From positions 310,001-374,000 of the forward strand of contig JACKNG010000001.1 in assembly GCA_024235015.1 (NCBI GenBank): a DNA stretch of 64,000 nucleotides. The letters run 5' to 3'. This DNA comes from Gammaproteobacteria bacterium. GTDB taxonomy: Bacteria > Pseudomonadota > Gammaproteobacteria > Ga0077536. The notes beneath the pieces are model-generated. The model was not told the origin of the DNA and did no database searches. It was given only the letters and a program-made list of their open reading frames with translations. The translations under genes were made by a program, and so were the position numbers. Below, piece by piece: positions 27,185 to 35,892 of this stretch (its first letter is position 1; each line of letters begins with the position of its first letter).

Positions 27185-27311
27185 AGGGCGGCCGCCGGGC
27201 GGCGCGCGCACCGGCACGCCCGGCAACCGTCGCGGACGACTGGCCGCCGTGGCCGCTGGCCCTTATCCTGCGCGTTCCGGCCCGCCGGGCCGCCGGGGAG
27301 AAACAGCGACC

Positions 27312-28313
27312 ATGGCCGACCACGACAGCTTCCGCATCGCCGGATTCACCACCCAGTCAGGTGTCACGCTCGACGTCGACCTGGCCTACAAGACCTTCGG
27401 CACCCTGTCCGCCGCGGCGGACAATGCCGTGCTCATCCCGACGTTCTACGGCGGGCGGCACGCCGAGACCGAGTTCATGCTGGCCCCGGGCCGCGCCATC
27501 GACCCGGCGCGGCACTTCGTCGTCGTCGTCAACATGCTCGGCAACGGTTGCTCGACATCGCCGAGCAACACGCCCGCACCGTATGGCCGCGGTGCGTTCC
27601 CGCTGGTCACGGTCTACGACAACGTGTGCTGCCAGCACGAGCTGGTCACCGAGCACCTCGGCATCAAGCGCCTGCGCCTGGTCAGCGGCTTCTCCATGGG
27701 CGCACAGCAGACCTTCCAGTGGGGTGCGCTGCACAGCGACATGGTCGATGCCATCGCCCCGATCTGCGGTGCCGCGCGCATTGCCGATCACAACCACGTC
27801 TTCGTCGACTCGGCGGTCGAGGCCTTGCGCCTGGACCCCGCCTTCGCCGACGGCTGGTACGAGCGAGCGCCGTTACGCGGGGTGCTCGCCTTTGGCCGCG
27901 TCTACGCCGCCTGGCTGTTCTCCCAGGATTTCTTCCGCGAGCGTCTCTACGAACAGCTCGGCCTGGCCTCGCGCGAGGACGTGGTCCGCTTCACCCAGAA
28001 CTATTTCCTCGCCAACGACGCCAACGACCTCATCGCCATGGCGCGGACCTGGATGAATGCCGACATCAGCGCCAACCCGCGCTTCGGCGGCGATCTCGCC
28101 GCCGCCCTCGGCGCCATCCGCTGTCGCGCCATCGTCATGCCAGGCGAGACCGACCTCTACTTTCGCGTCGCCGACAACGCCGCCGAGGTCGCCCACATGC
28201 CCGATGCCGAGTTGCGCCCGATCCCCTCGAAATGGGGCCACGGCGCCGGCTTCGGCATCGACCCGGCGGACAACGCCTTCGTCGACGCCGCCCTGCGCGA
28301 ACTGCTGGCATGA
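27312..28313 (+). CDS. MetX-like alpha/beta hydrolase
   Basis: A 333-residue alpha/beta-fold protein of the homoserine O-acetyltransferase-like group. The nucleophile elbow is GFSMGAQQ with Ser128; an NMLGNGCSTSPSN block near 74-86 precedes it; the likely catalytic Asp is in GETDLYF and the His in KWGHGAGFG. True MetX proteins are about 370-400 residues and carry a different NxxGxxxGS-type block, so acyl transfer or hydrolysis of a different substrate is likely. The stop overlaps the aminotransferase start by 4 bp, so the two proteins are probably made together. Confidence 0.83.
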   Translation: MADHDSFRIAGFTTQSGVTLDVDLAYKTFGTLSAAADNAVLIPTFYGGRHAETEFMLAPGRAIDPARHFVVVVNMLGNGCSTSPSNTPAPYGRGAFPLVTVYDNVCCQHELVTEHLGIKRLRLVSGFSMGAQQTFQWGALHSDMVDAIAPICGAARIADHNHVFVDSAVEALRLDPAFADGWYERAPLRGVLAFGRVYAAWLFSQDFFRERLYEQLGLASREDVVRFTQNYFLANDANDLIAMARTWMNADISANPRFGGDLAAALGAIRCRAIVMPGETDLYFRVADNAAEVAHMPDAELRPIPSKWGHGAGFGIDPADNAFVDAALRELLA

Positions 28314-29236
28314 GCGCCGCCGCGGCCGGCAGCGCCGCCGCCGACCCGCGTTACGCCGACGGCTGCGCCTGGATCGAAGGCGAACTGCTGCCCATCGCCG
28401 AGGCCCGCATCCCGATCCTCGACACCGGCTTCACCCGCTCCGACTGCACCTACGACGTCGTCGCCGTGTGGGACGGCGCGTTCTTCCGTCTCGATGATCA
28501 CCTCGACCGCTTCGAGCGTTCCTGTCGCCTGGGGCGCTTCAACCCGCCGCTCGCGCGTGACGGCGTGCGTGCGGCGCTGTTCGACTGCGTGCGCACCAGC
28601 GGGCTCGCCCAGGCCTACGTCGAGATGATCGTCACCCGCGGCGTGCCCGAGGCCGGCGAACGCGATCCGCGACGCTTCCGCAACCGCTTCTACGCCTTCG
28701 CCATTCCCTACGTCTGGATCGCACGCCCCGAGCAGCAGGCGGAGGGCATCGCCCTGGTGGTGGCGCGGGACACGCAGCGTATCGATCCGGCCGCCGTCGA
28801 CCCCACGGTGAAGAACTTTCATTGGGGCGACCTCGTGCGGGGCCTGTTCGAGGCCTACGAGCGAGCGGCGCACAGCGTGGTGTTGCTCAATGCCGCCGGC
28901 GAAGTCACCGAGGGGCCCGGCTTCAACCTGTTCGCGATCTGCGACGGCGTGCTGTGGACGCCGGCCGCCGGCGTGCTCGAGGGGATCACCCGGCGCACCG
29001 TCCTCGAACTTGCCGAACGGCGTGGCATACCGACCCGGATCAGCATGTTCGGGGTCGAGCGCTTGCAAGCCGCGGACGAATTGTTTATCACGAGCACGGC
29101 TGGCGGCGTGATGCCCGTGACCAGGCTCGATGGCAACACCCTCGGTGACGGCCGCCCGGGCCCGTTGACGCGCACGCTGCGCCAGGCCTACTGGGACGCC
29201 CACCGCGACCCTGCATGGATCACCCCCGTGCGCTGA
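28310..29236 (+). CDS. Class IV aminotransferase resembling (R)-amine transaminases
   Basis: A 308-residue fold-type IV PLP enzyme. Blocks closely match the known (R)-selective amine transaminases of fungal and ATA-117 type: SDCTYDVVAVWDG near 44-56, FFRLDDHLDRFERSC near 58-72, DPTVKNFHWGDLVRG near 164-178 with the PLP lysine Lys168, EGPGFN near 201-206, GVLEGITRRT near 221-230 and TAGGVMP near 263-269. D-amino-acid and branched-chain transaminases lack this VWDGxFFRLDDH and WGDLVRG combination as far as I recall. It overlaps the MetX-like gene by 4 bp and precedes a branched-chain aminotransferase gene. The physiological amine is unknown. Confidence 0.85.
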   Translation: MSAAAAGSAAADPRYADGCAWIEGELLPIAEARIPILDTGFTRSDCTYDVVAVWDGAFFRLDDHLDRFERSCRLGRFNPPLARDGVRAALFDCVRTSGLAQAYVEMIVTRGVPEAGERDPRRFRNRFYAFAIPYVWIARPEQQAEGIALVVARDTQRIDPAAVDPTVKNFHWGDLVRGLFEAYERAAHSVVLLNAAGEVTEGPGFNLFAICDGVLWTPAAGVLEGITRRTVLELAERRGIPTRISMFGVERLQAADELFITSTAGGVMPVTRLDGNTLGDGRPGPLTRTLRQAYWDAHRDPAWITPVR

Positions 29237-29267
29237 ATGCCGGCGCACGCCAAGTACGGAACCTTCG

Positions 29268-30380
29268 ATGACCAGCCCCTTCACCGTCCAACCGGTCGCG
29301 GAGACCGACCCGGTCGTGCTGCCTGACAGCCTCGGCTTCGGCCGCCTCTTCACCGATCGCATGTTCAGCCAACGCTACGCTGCCGGGCAGGGCTGGCACG
29401 ACGCCACCATCGGTCCCTACCGTCCGATCACGCTGGACCCGGCGACCACGGTCTACCACAACGGTCAGATGATCTTCGACGGCACCAAGGCCTACCGCCG
29501 CGACGACGGCCACATCAACCTGTTCCGCACCGAGCTCAATGCCGCGCGCTTCAACGACTCGGCCACCCGCATGGGCATGCCGCCGGTCGACGTCGCGACG
29601 CATGTCGAGGCCATCACCGCGCTGGTGCGTCTCGAGCACCGCTGGGTGCCGTCGCGCCCGGGCACCGCGTTGTACATCCGCCCGGTCATGATTGCGACGG
29701 AGAAGACCCTCGAGGTCCGCGCCAGCCGCGAGTACCTGCACTACGTCATCCTGTCGCCAGTCGCGCCCTACTTCGCCGACGGCTTCGCGCCGGTCTCGGT
29801 CTACGTCTCCGACGACTACGTGCGCGCCGTGCGCGGCGGCACCGGTGAGGCCAAGACGCCCGGCAACTACGCCGGTTCGATCGCGGCCACCGAGGTCGCG
29901 CTGGCCAAGGGTTACCAGCAGGTGTTGTGGCTGGACGGCGTCGAACGGCGCTACATCGACGAGGTCGGCGCGATGAACATCGCCTTCGTCTACGACGGAC
30001 GCGAGATCGTCACGCCAACCCTGACCGGCGCGATCCTCAAGGGCATCACGCGCCGCTCGCTGCTCGAGCTCGCGCCCGATCTCGGCTACCCGGTCAGCGA
30101 ACGGCGCATCACCATCGACGAGGTGCTGGCCGGCCTGGCCGACGGGCGCATCAGCGAGATGTTCGGCATGGGCACCGGGGCGGTGATCGCCCCGGTCGGT
30201 CGCCTGCACTACCAGGGCCAGGACATCACGGTGCGCGACGGCCAACCCGGCCCGGTGGCGACCCGCCTCTACGACGAACTGACCGGCCTGCAATACGGCC
30301 GCCGCCCCGACCCGTATGGCTGGACGCACCTGGTCGAGGTCCCCGGGGCCACCGCCGTGCGCCCTGCCGCCCAGCGCTGA
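29268..30380 (+). CDS. ilvE: Branched-chain amino acid aminotransferase (type II)
   Basis: A 370-residue class IV transaminase of the longer BCAT II type. Features are FGRLFTDRMF near 24-33, YHNGQMIFDGTKAYR near 63-77, LYIRPVMIATE near 126-136, and the PLP site GEAKTPGNYAGS near 187-198 with the lysine in AKTPGN, followed by VGAMNIAF and GITRRSLLELA. It interconverts Leu/Ile/Val and their keto acids with glutamate. It starts 31 bp after the amine-transaminase-like gene; the adjacency of two class IV enzymes is unusual. Cytoplasmic. Confidence 0.9.
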   Translation: MTSPFTVQPVAETDPVVLPDSLGFGRLFTDRMFSQRYAAGQGWHDATIGPYRPITLDPATTVYHNGQMIFDGTKAYRRDDGHINLFRTELNAARFNDSATRMGMPPVDVATHVEAITALVRLEHRWVPSRPGTALYIRPVMIATEKTLEVRASREYLHYVILSPVAPYFADGFAPVSVYVSDDYVRAVRGGTGEAKTPGNYAGSIAATEVALAKGYQQVLWLDGVERRYIDEVGAMNIAFVYDGREIVTPTLTGAILKGITRRSLLELAPDLGYPVSERRITIDEVLAGLADGRISEMFGMGTGAVIAPVGRLHYQGQDITVRDGQPGPVATRLYDELTGLQYGRRPDPYGWTHLVEVPGATAVRPAAQR

Positions 30381-30397
30381 ACAGGAGCAACCGAACC

Positions 30398-30796
30398 ATG
30401 GCCACGGTCAGCCTGATCGAATACGAAGACGCCAACGACGCGGTCCGCGCCGTCTACGACGACATCCTCGCCACGCGCAAGGGCGGCTTCATCAACAATT
30501 TCTGGAAAGCGCTCGCACACAATCCCGAGCTGCTCGCCCGCACCTGGCAGCAGATCAAGGCGGTCATGGCGCCCGGCGCCCTCGACCCGCTGACCAAGGA
30601 ATTCATCTACATCGCGGTATCGGTGGCCAATGGTTGCGAGTACTGCACCCATTCGCACACCGCCGCGGCGCGCGCCAAGGGCATGAGCCCCGAGCAATAC
30701 GCCGAGCTGCTGGCGGTGATCGGGCTGGCGCACCAGACCAACGGCCTGGTGACGACCCTGCAGGTCGCTGTCGACGACGCCTTCAAGGCCGACTGA
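30398..30796 (+). CDS. AhpD/carboxymuconolactone-decarboxylase-like protein
   Basis: A 132-residue all-helical protein of the CMD/AhpD superfamily. The redox-type active site is present: a Glu near 68 in TKEFIYIAVS, then Cys80, Cys83 and His87 in NGCEYCTHSH. This CxxC form resembles AhpD-like peroxidase partners rather than true carboxymuconolactone decarboxylases, which lack the Cys pair. It lies 17 bp after ilvE with an AGGAG site and is likely in the same operon. The electron donor and peroxide substrate are not known. Confidence 0.85.
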   Translation: MATVSLIEYEDANDAVRAVYDDILATRKGGFINNFWKALAHNPELLARTWQQIKAVMAPGALDPLTKEFIYIAVSVANGCEYCTHSHTAAARAKGMSPEQYAELLAVIGLAHQTNGLVTTLQVAVDDAFKAD

Positions 30797-30826
30797 TCCC
30801 GGCCGTTCCGCCGCGGCACGCGAACG

Positions 30827-32158
30827 ATGCATCGATCCCACCTCTTCAACGAGCTGATCGAGCTCTACACCCATGCCGGGGCGAGCTACGAGCGCGCGCG
30901 GCGCTGGCGCTTCGATGCCGTCGTCGGCAACGGGCCGACCGACGCCGCCGGCAACCTCGTCATCACCGCCGCGCTGGCCGCGATCTTCGCCGACACCGCG
31001 AGCCACCTGGCGATCGGCCTGTGGCTGATCGCCATCAATGCCCTGTCGCTGATACGCCTGGGGATATTCTTCGCCCACCCGCGCGCCGACCAGGCGCGCC
31101 GGCGGCGGCTGCAACGCCTGTTCTCCATCAGCCTGGTCGCGCACGCGGCACTGTGGGCTTCGTCGTTCCTGTTGTTCGCCCCGCCCGATTCGATCGCCCA
31201 TCGCAGCGCCGTGCTGATCTGGCTGGCCGGCTGCGCCGCCTGGGTGGTGGCGGCCTACACGCCGCTGATCGAGGCGGTGCTCGGCTTCCTGCTGGTGCAA
31301 CTGCTGCCGGTATCGCTGGTGCTGCTGCTGTCGGGGGCGCGCTTCTGGCAGCTCGTCGCCGTCGCCTGCCTGATGTTCCTGCCGACCATGGCCATGGTCG
31401 CGCTGCGCACCCACGCCCAGCTCATGCGCGGTACGGTCACCCAGTTCGAGAAAGAGGAACTCGCCGCGGCCCTGGAGCAGGAAAAGAAGGTCGTGCTCGA
31501 GCTGAATCGTGATCTCGCCGCCGACCTCGCCCGTCGCGAGCGGGTCGAAGCCGACCTGCGCGAGGCCAAGACGCGCGCCGAGCGGCTGGCCCAGGAACTC
31601 GAGAAACTGTCCTCGCTGGACGGCCTGACCGGTATCGCCAACCGCCGACGCTTCGACCAGACCCTGGCGCGAGAATGGAGCCGCGCGCAACGCGGCGAGC
31701 AGTCGCTCGCCCTGATTCTGTGCGACATCGACTACTTCAAGCAGTACAACGATCACTACGGCCACCAGGCCGGCGATGCCTGCCTGCGCCAGCTCGCCAA
31801 GCTGCTGGAAGGCTCGCTGCATCGCGGCGGCGACCTCGCCGCGCGCTATGGCGGCGAGGAATTCGCGATCCTGCTGCCGGGACTCGACATCGAGCACGCC
31901 GCCGGGCTCGCCGAAGGCATCCGCGAGAACCTGTTCGAGCTGGGCCTGCCGCACGCGGCCTCCGCCGTCGCGCCGGTGCTGACCGCGAGCTTCGGCGTCG
32001 CGGCCATGGTCCCCGGCAGCGAGCATGCCCCGGACCAGCTGGTGCAGCAGGCCGACCAGGCCCTCTACGCCGCCAAGGCCGCCGGGCGCAACCGCGTCCA
32101 TCGCGCCGGCGAGCGCAGTCTTGCCCCGCTCGGCACGCAGGACAGCCTGTTGCACTGA
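30827..32158 (+). CDS. Membrane diguanylate cyclase 1 (GGEEF)
   Basis: A 443-residue enzyme making cyclic di-GMP. About six hydrophobic helices occupy residues 43-192, followed by a coiled coil (about 205-262) and a GGDEF domain starting at SLDGLTGIANRRRF. The active site is GGEEF at 342-346. An RxxD inhibitory site (Arg333, Asp336) sits exactly five residues before it, so product inhibition is expected. The membrane part has no recognisable sensory family. It is 30 bp behind the AhpD-like gene but probably functionally separate. Confidence 0.93.
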   Translation: MHRSHLFNELIELYTHAGASYERARRWRFDAVVGNGPTDAAGNLVITAALAAIFADTASHLAIGLWLIAINALSLIRLGIFFAHPRADQARRRRLQRLFSISLVAHAALWASSFLLFAPPDSIAHRSAVLIWLAGCAAWVVAAYTPLIEAVLGFLLVQLLPVSLVLLLSGARFWQLVAVACLMFLPTMAMVALRTHAQLMRGTVTQFEKEELAAALEQEKKVVLELNRDLAADLARRERVEADLREAKTRAERLAQELEKLSSLDGLTGIANRRRFDQTLAREWSRAQRGEQSLALILCDIDYFKQYNDHYGHQAGDACLRQLAKLLEGSLHRGGDLAARYGGEEFAILLPGLDIEHAAGLAEGIRENLFELGLPHAASAVAPVLTASFGVAAMVPGSEHAPDQLVQQADQALYAAKAAGRNRVHRAGERSLAPLGTQDSLLH

Positions 32159-32321
32159 ATCGCGCCCGCGCCGCGTCGTCGAATCGCCCGCGGCCCGCCG
32201 GCCGCGGCGCAACGCACCCATGCTCGGCGAGTGCCGCGCCCGCGCGCCGAACATGCGTCGGCAATGCGGGCTAGAATGGCCGGCCGCTCACCCTACCCAG
32301 CCCCTCACACGGAGGAAAACC

Positions 32322-32828
32322 ATGGCAGAGACGTCCGCCACGTCAGGCTTCGTCATGAACCAAACCATGCTGCGCATCCGCGATCCCGAGATCTCGGTCG
32401 CGTTCTACCGCGACGTCCTCGGCATGACCCTGCTCGATCGCTACGACTTCGAGGCAATGAGCTTCTCGCTCTACTTCATGGGTTACCTGGCCCCCGGCGA
32501 GCGCATTCCGGAAGACGCCGGCGAACGCGCCCAGTGGGTGTTCGGACGCCCGGCCCTGGTCGAGTTGACCCACAACTGGGGCACCGAATCGGACCCGGCA
32601 TTCGCCGGTTACCACGACGGCAATGCGCAGCCGCAGGGCTTCGGGCACATCGGCATCTCGGTGCCGGACGTCTACGCCGCCTGCGCCCGCTTCGAGTCGC
32701 TCGGCATCGAGTTCGTCAAGCGTCCGGACGACGGCAAGATGAAGGGTCTCGCCTTCATCAAGGACCCGGACGGTTACTGGATTGAAATCCTGAGCCCGCA
32801 GGGGCTGCGCGCGATCGTCGCCGACTGA
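32322..32828 (+). CDS. gloA: Glyoxalase I, zinc/eukaryote-like type
   Basis: A 168-residue lactoylglutathione lyase that converts the glutathione-methylglyoxal hemithioacetal to lactoylglutathione. Metal ligands are Gln14, Glu81, His109 and Glu155. Gln at the first position and the extended length with LTHNWGTESDP and FVKRPDDGKMKGLAFI segments resemble human-type zinc GlxI rather than the short nickel enzyme of E. coli. ATG 32322 follows GGAGG. TAGAAT at 32272-32277 is a possible -10 box. It is convergent with the cytochrome gene across a strong hairpin. Confidence 0.94.
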   Translation: MAETSATSGFVMNQTMLRIRDPEISVAFYRDVLGMTLLDRYDFEAMSFSLYFMGYLAPGERIPEDAGERAQWVFGRPALVELTHNWGTESDPAFAGYHDGNAQPQGFGHIGISVPDVYAACARFESLGIEFVKRPDDGKMKGLAFIKDPDGYWIEILSPQGLRAIVAD

Positions 32829-32836
32829 GGCAGCGC

Positions 32837-32875
32837 ACCCGGCGTCGCCCGGCTCGACCGCCGCCGACGCCGGGT
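32837..32875. terminator. Bidirectional terminator-like hairpin
   Basis: A perfect 11-bp inverted repeat (ACCCGGCGTCG at 32837-32847 and its complement at 32865-32875) with a 17-base loop fills most of the 64-bp gap between convergent gloA and the cytochrome gene. No T tract is present, so intrinsic termination is not certain. Confidence 0.5.
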
Positions 32876-32892
32876 CTCGCCGTGCCCCCGGC

Positions 32893-33378
32893 TCACGGCC
32901 CGTAGTAGTAACGGTAGCCGCGGTAGTCGGGCACCAGTTCCTCGTAACGCCCGTGCAGGAACTGCACGAGGTCGATCAGCTGCGCCACGGTCATGCGGCT
33001 GTTGAAATCGGGCATCGCGGTATCCCCGCGCGCCGCCTCCTCCTTGTTCAGCAGCTTCTGGTACTCCTCGGAGATGACGTGCTTGGGATTGACCACCGAG
33101 GTCAGCAGCTCGCCGTAGTTCTTGATCCGGGCCCGCTTGCCGCCGAGTTCGATCTCGAGTGCTGAGACGCCCTCGTAGGCCGGCAGGTCGAGACCCGCGA
33201 CCACGTGGCACTGCCGGCAGCCCATGTCGAGAAAGACCTGCTGGCCGCGCTCGGGGTTGCCCTTGGGCAGGACGAAGCCATCCGCAGTGAGCTCGTGCTT
33301 GTCCTGGCCGCAGCCGCCCAGCAGCAGGCCGGCGGCCACCAGGCCGGCGACGAAAAGCTTCGACGGGATAGCGTTCAT
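32893..33378 (-). CDS. Lipoprotein c-type cytochrome
   Basis: A 161-residue monohaem cytochrome. The signal peptide ends in a lipobox LLLGGC with Cys23 lipidated, so it is membrane-anchored and periplasmic. The haem motif is CRQCH (Cys54, Cys57, His58), preceded by GNPERGQQVFLDMG. A probable distal Met lies in DTAMPDFNSRM. The C-terminal tail is Tyr-rich (YRGYRYYYGP). It should carry electrons in the periplasm. No oxidoreductase partner is adjacent. ATG 33378 follows GGAGAGA. Confidence 0.9.
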   Translation of the reverse strand: MNAIPSKLFVAGLVAAGLLLGGCGQDKHELTADGFVLPKGNPERGQQVFLDMGCRQCHVVAGLDLPAYEGVSALEIELGGKRARIKNYGELLTSVVNPKHVISEEYQKLLNKEEAARGDTAMPDFNSRMTVAQLIDLVQFLHGRYEELVPDYRGYRYYYGP

Positions 33379-33458
33379 CGGTCTCTCCTCGTGGACTCGG
33401 TGGAGTCTGCAGTATAGGGGGCACCGGCAGCGTGCTGCTGACCGGGATCAAGCCTCGA

Positions 33459-34238
33459 TCAGGCGTTCTTGATGGTCAGCCCGCCATCGACCGGCAGGTG
33501 GGTGCCGGTGATGTACTGCGCCGCCGGCAAGACGAAGTTGAGCGTCGCGTGGGCGACTTCCTCGGGCTCGGCGTAGCGCTTCAGCGCGACCCGCCGGCGG
33601 GCGAACTCGGCCTTGGCCTCCTCGGGGATGCCGGCCGTCATGCCGGTGCGGATCGGCCCCGGGCAGATGCAGTTGACCGTGATGCCGCGCGTGCCGAACT
33701 CCACCGCCAGCGAACGGGTGAGACCGATCACACCGGTCTTGGCCGCGGTATAAGGACTCAGGCCCTTGGTCGCGCCGAGCCCCTCGGTCGAGGCGATGTT
33801 GACCACCCGCCCGGCGCCGCTGGCCGTGAGATGGGGCAGGCATTCGCGGATGAGCATGGCCTGGGCCGTGAGCAGCACGTCCAGGGTCCGCGCCCAGGCG
33901 TGGGCATAGTCGGGGCCGTCGAGCGGGCTCTCGATGGCGATACCGGCGTTGTTGACCAGGATGTCGAGGCCCCCCCAGCGCGCGACGATGGCCGCCACCA
34001 CCCCGCGCCGCTGACCGTCGTCACTGACGTCGAGCACCCAGCCCGCCGCGCTGCCGCCGGCCGTGGTGATCTCGTCGACCACGGCATCGACGCGCCCCTG
34101 GTCGACATCTGTGACGGCGACGTGCGCGCCCTCGTCGGCGAACAGGTGCGCGGTGGCGCGCCCCATGCCGCTCGCCGCCCCCGTCACCAGGGCGACCTTG
34201 CCGGCGATGCTGCGACTCAGCTTGCTCAATCGGGCCAT
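33459..34238 (-). CDS. Short-chain dehydrogenase/reductase 2
   Basis: A 259-residue classical SDR with cofactor loop TGAASGMG at 19-26, Asp44 after the second strand (NAD preference), NNAG at 96-99, and catalytic Ser150, Tyr163 and Lys167. The C-terminus THLPVDGGLTIKNA is typical. ATG 34238 follows GGAGGATTACAC. It lies 52 bp downstream of the AMP-dependent ligase on the same strand, so it probably acts on a CoA-linked or aromatic alcohol in the same pathway (inference). Confidence 0.9.
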   Translation of the reverse strand: MARLSKLSRSIAGKVALVTGAASGMGRATAHLFADEGAHVAVTDVDQGRVDAVVDEITTAGGSAAGWVLDVSDDGQRRGVVAAIVARWGGLDILVNNAGIAIESPLDGPDYAHAWARTLDVLLTAQAMLIRECLPHLTASGAGRVVNIASTEGLGATKGLSPYTAAKTGVIGLTRSLAVEFGTRGITVNCICPGPIRTGMTAGIPEEAKAEFARRRVALKRYAEPEEVAHATLNFVLPAAQYITGTHLPVDGGLTIKNA

Positions 34239-34290
34239 GTGTAATCCTCCGTTCGTGTGCGTGTTGGGTGAATCGATCGCGCGGCCGGCC

Positions 34291-35868
34291 TCAATCCGCC
34301 GCTGCCGCGCACAGGCTCTCCGCCATCGCGCGCAGGCGGGCTTTCTGGATCTTGGTGCCGTTGGCGCTGGCCGTGGTCGGGAAGGCTTCGAGCGTGAACA
34401 CCCGCGCGGGCACCTTGTAGCCAGCGAGCCGTTCGCGGCACCAGGCGACGATGGCCTCGGCCGCGGGCACGGCACCGGCCGCCGGCAGCACGAAGGCCAC
34501 CGGCCGCAGGCGGCCGTCGATACTGAGGGCCACCACCTGGCTGGCGGCAACGTCGACATGCTCGTCGATGACCGCCTCGATCTCGAGCGGGCTGACCAGG
34601 AAACCGCCGAGGCGCAGCACGTCGCCCATGCGCGCGAGGTAGCAGAAACGACCGTCGTCCTCGAGGTAGCCGAGGTCGCCGGTGCGCAGGTAACCATCGT
34701 TACCGAGCGCCTCGGCGGTCGCCGCCGGGTTGTCGTAGTACTCGAGCATCAGGCTTGGCCCGCTGACCTCGATCTCGCCGGGCTGGCCAGGGCCGAGCAG
34801 CACCCCGCTCTCCGGATCGCGCACGCGTACCGCCGCGCGCGGCGACAGTGGCCGGCCGCCGCCCTTGCGGCGCTCGGCGCTGTCGAGCCGTGGTGGCTGC
34901 ATGGCATACAGGGCATGGCATTCGCTCATGCCGTAGAGCCCACACAAGGTCACGCCGCGGGCATCGGCCTCGGCCACGATGTCCTCGAGCGCGGGATTGA
35001 ACGCGGCATAGCCGAACAGGCGCAGCGAGGGGAAGGGTTGCGGCTCGCTGCGTGCCGCGAGCATGGCCGCGATCATGTCGTCGACGCCGTGCATGTGGGT
35101 GATGGCGCGCTCGCGCACCATGCTGGCCGCCGTCGCGGCGTCGAACACCGGCAGCAGGTCGACCGGCGCACCGGCGACCAGCGCCGACAGCGCCTGGGTG
35201 AAACCGAACACGCCGCACATCGGCAGCGCCTGCAGCACCCGCGTCCCGGGCGCGGCGAGGTCGAGCGCCGCGGCGACGTCGGCGGCATGGTCGGCAACCG
35301 TGCCCTGTACGTGGCAGACGAACTTGGGCGCCCGCGTCGTGCCCGAGGTGGTGAAGATGACGCAGCGCGCGGTGTCGTCGCCGCGGCCCGGGTGCGGCAG
35401 CTGGGTACGGCAATCGGCGTAGGCGGTGACGCCGACGCCGTGCAGGGCCACCGGGGTCACCTCGTCCTCGCCGTAGGCGACGATATGATCGAGCGCCGCC
35501 AGCACCTCGGGCGCGACCCCGGCCAGGATGTCGCCGAAATCGATGCCGTTGAAACCCGGCCAGACCACCAGCACGCGCGCACCCGAGCGGCCGACGATGT
35601 CGCTCACCTCGTGGGCGCGGAAGCGGGTATTGACCGACACGGCGATGGCGCCGAGCCGCGCGCAGGCGAGAAAGCATTCCAGCCAGGCGGGGATGTTGGG
35701 CAGCCACAGGGCGACGCGGTCGCCGGCGCCGACGCCGAGCGCGGCCAGTCCCGTGGCGAGCCGCGCGCTGCCCTCGAGCAGAGCGGCGACGTCGTCGCTG
35801 CGACCGTTGCAGCGCAGGATTTCGCGTTGTGGTGGCAGGCGCTCGAGCGCCTCGAACAAACGGCTCAC
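34291..35868 (-). CDS. AMP-dependent fatty-acid/aryl-CoA ligase-like protein
   Basis: A 525-residue ANL-superfamily enzyme. Motifs are SGTTRAPKF at 175-183 (a variant phosphate loop with Arg-Ala in place of the usual Gly and small residue), GLYGMSECH, TGDLGYLEDDGRFCYLAR, and a C-terminal NGTKIQKARLR with the expected catalytic Lys. The overall pattern is close to long-chain or cyclohexane-carboxylate-type CoA ligases. It lies 24 bp after the DUF938 gene and 52 bp ahead of SDR 2 on the same strand. Substrate unknown. Confidence 0.86.
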   Translation of the reverse strand: MSRLFEALERLPPQREILRCNGRSDDVAALLEGSARLATGLAALGVGAGDRVALWLPNIPAWLECFLACARLGAIAVSVNTRFRAHEVSDIVGRSGARVLVVWPGFNGIDFGDILAGVAPEVLAALDHIVAYGEDEVTPVALHGVGVTAYADCRTQLPHPGRGDDTARCVIFTTSGTTRAPKFVCHVQGTVADHAADVAAALDLAAPGTRVLQALPMCGVFGFTQALSALVAGAPVDLLPVFDAATAASMVRERAITHMHGVDDMIAAMLAARSEPQPFPSLRLFGYAAFNPALEDIVAEADARGVTLCGLYGMSECHALYAMQPPRLDSAERRKGGGRPLSPRAAVRVRDPESGVLLGPGQPGEIEVSGPSLMLEYYDNPAATAEALGNDGYLRTGDLGYLEDDGRFCYLARMGDVLRLGGFLVSPLEIEAVIDEHVDVAASQVVALSIDGRLRPVAFVLPAAGAVPAAEAIVAWCRERLAGYKVPARVFTLEAFPTTASANGTKIQKARLRAMAESLCAAAAD

Positions 35869-35892
35869 GTCCGGCTCCCCTCCGGTTTCGCG

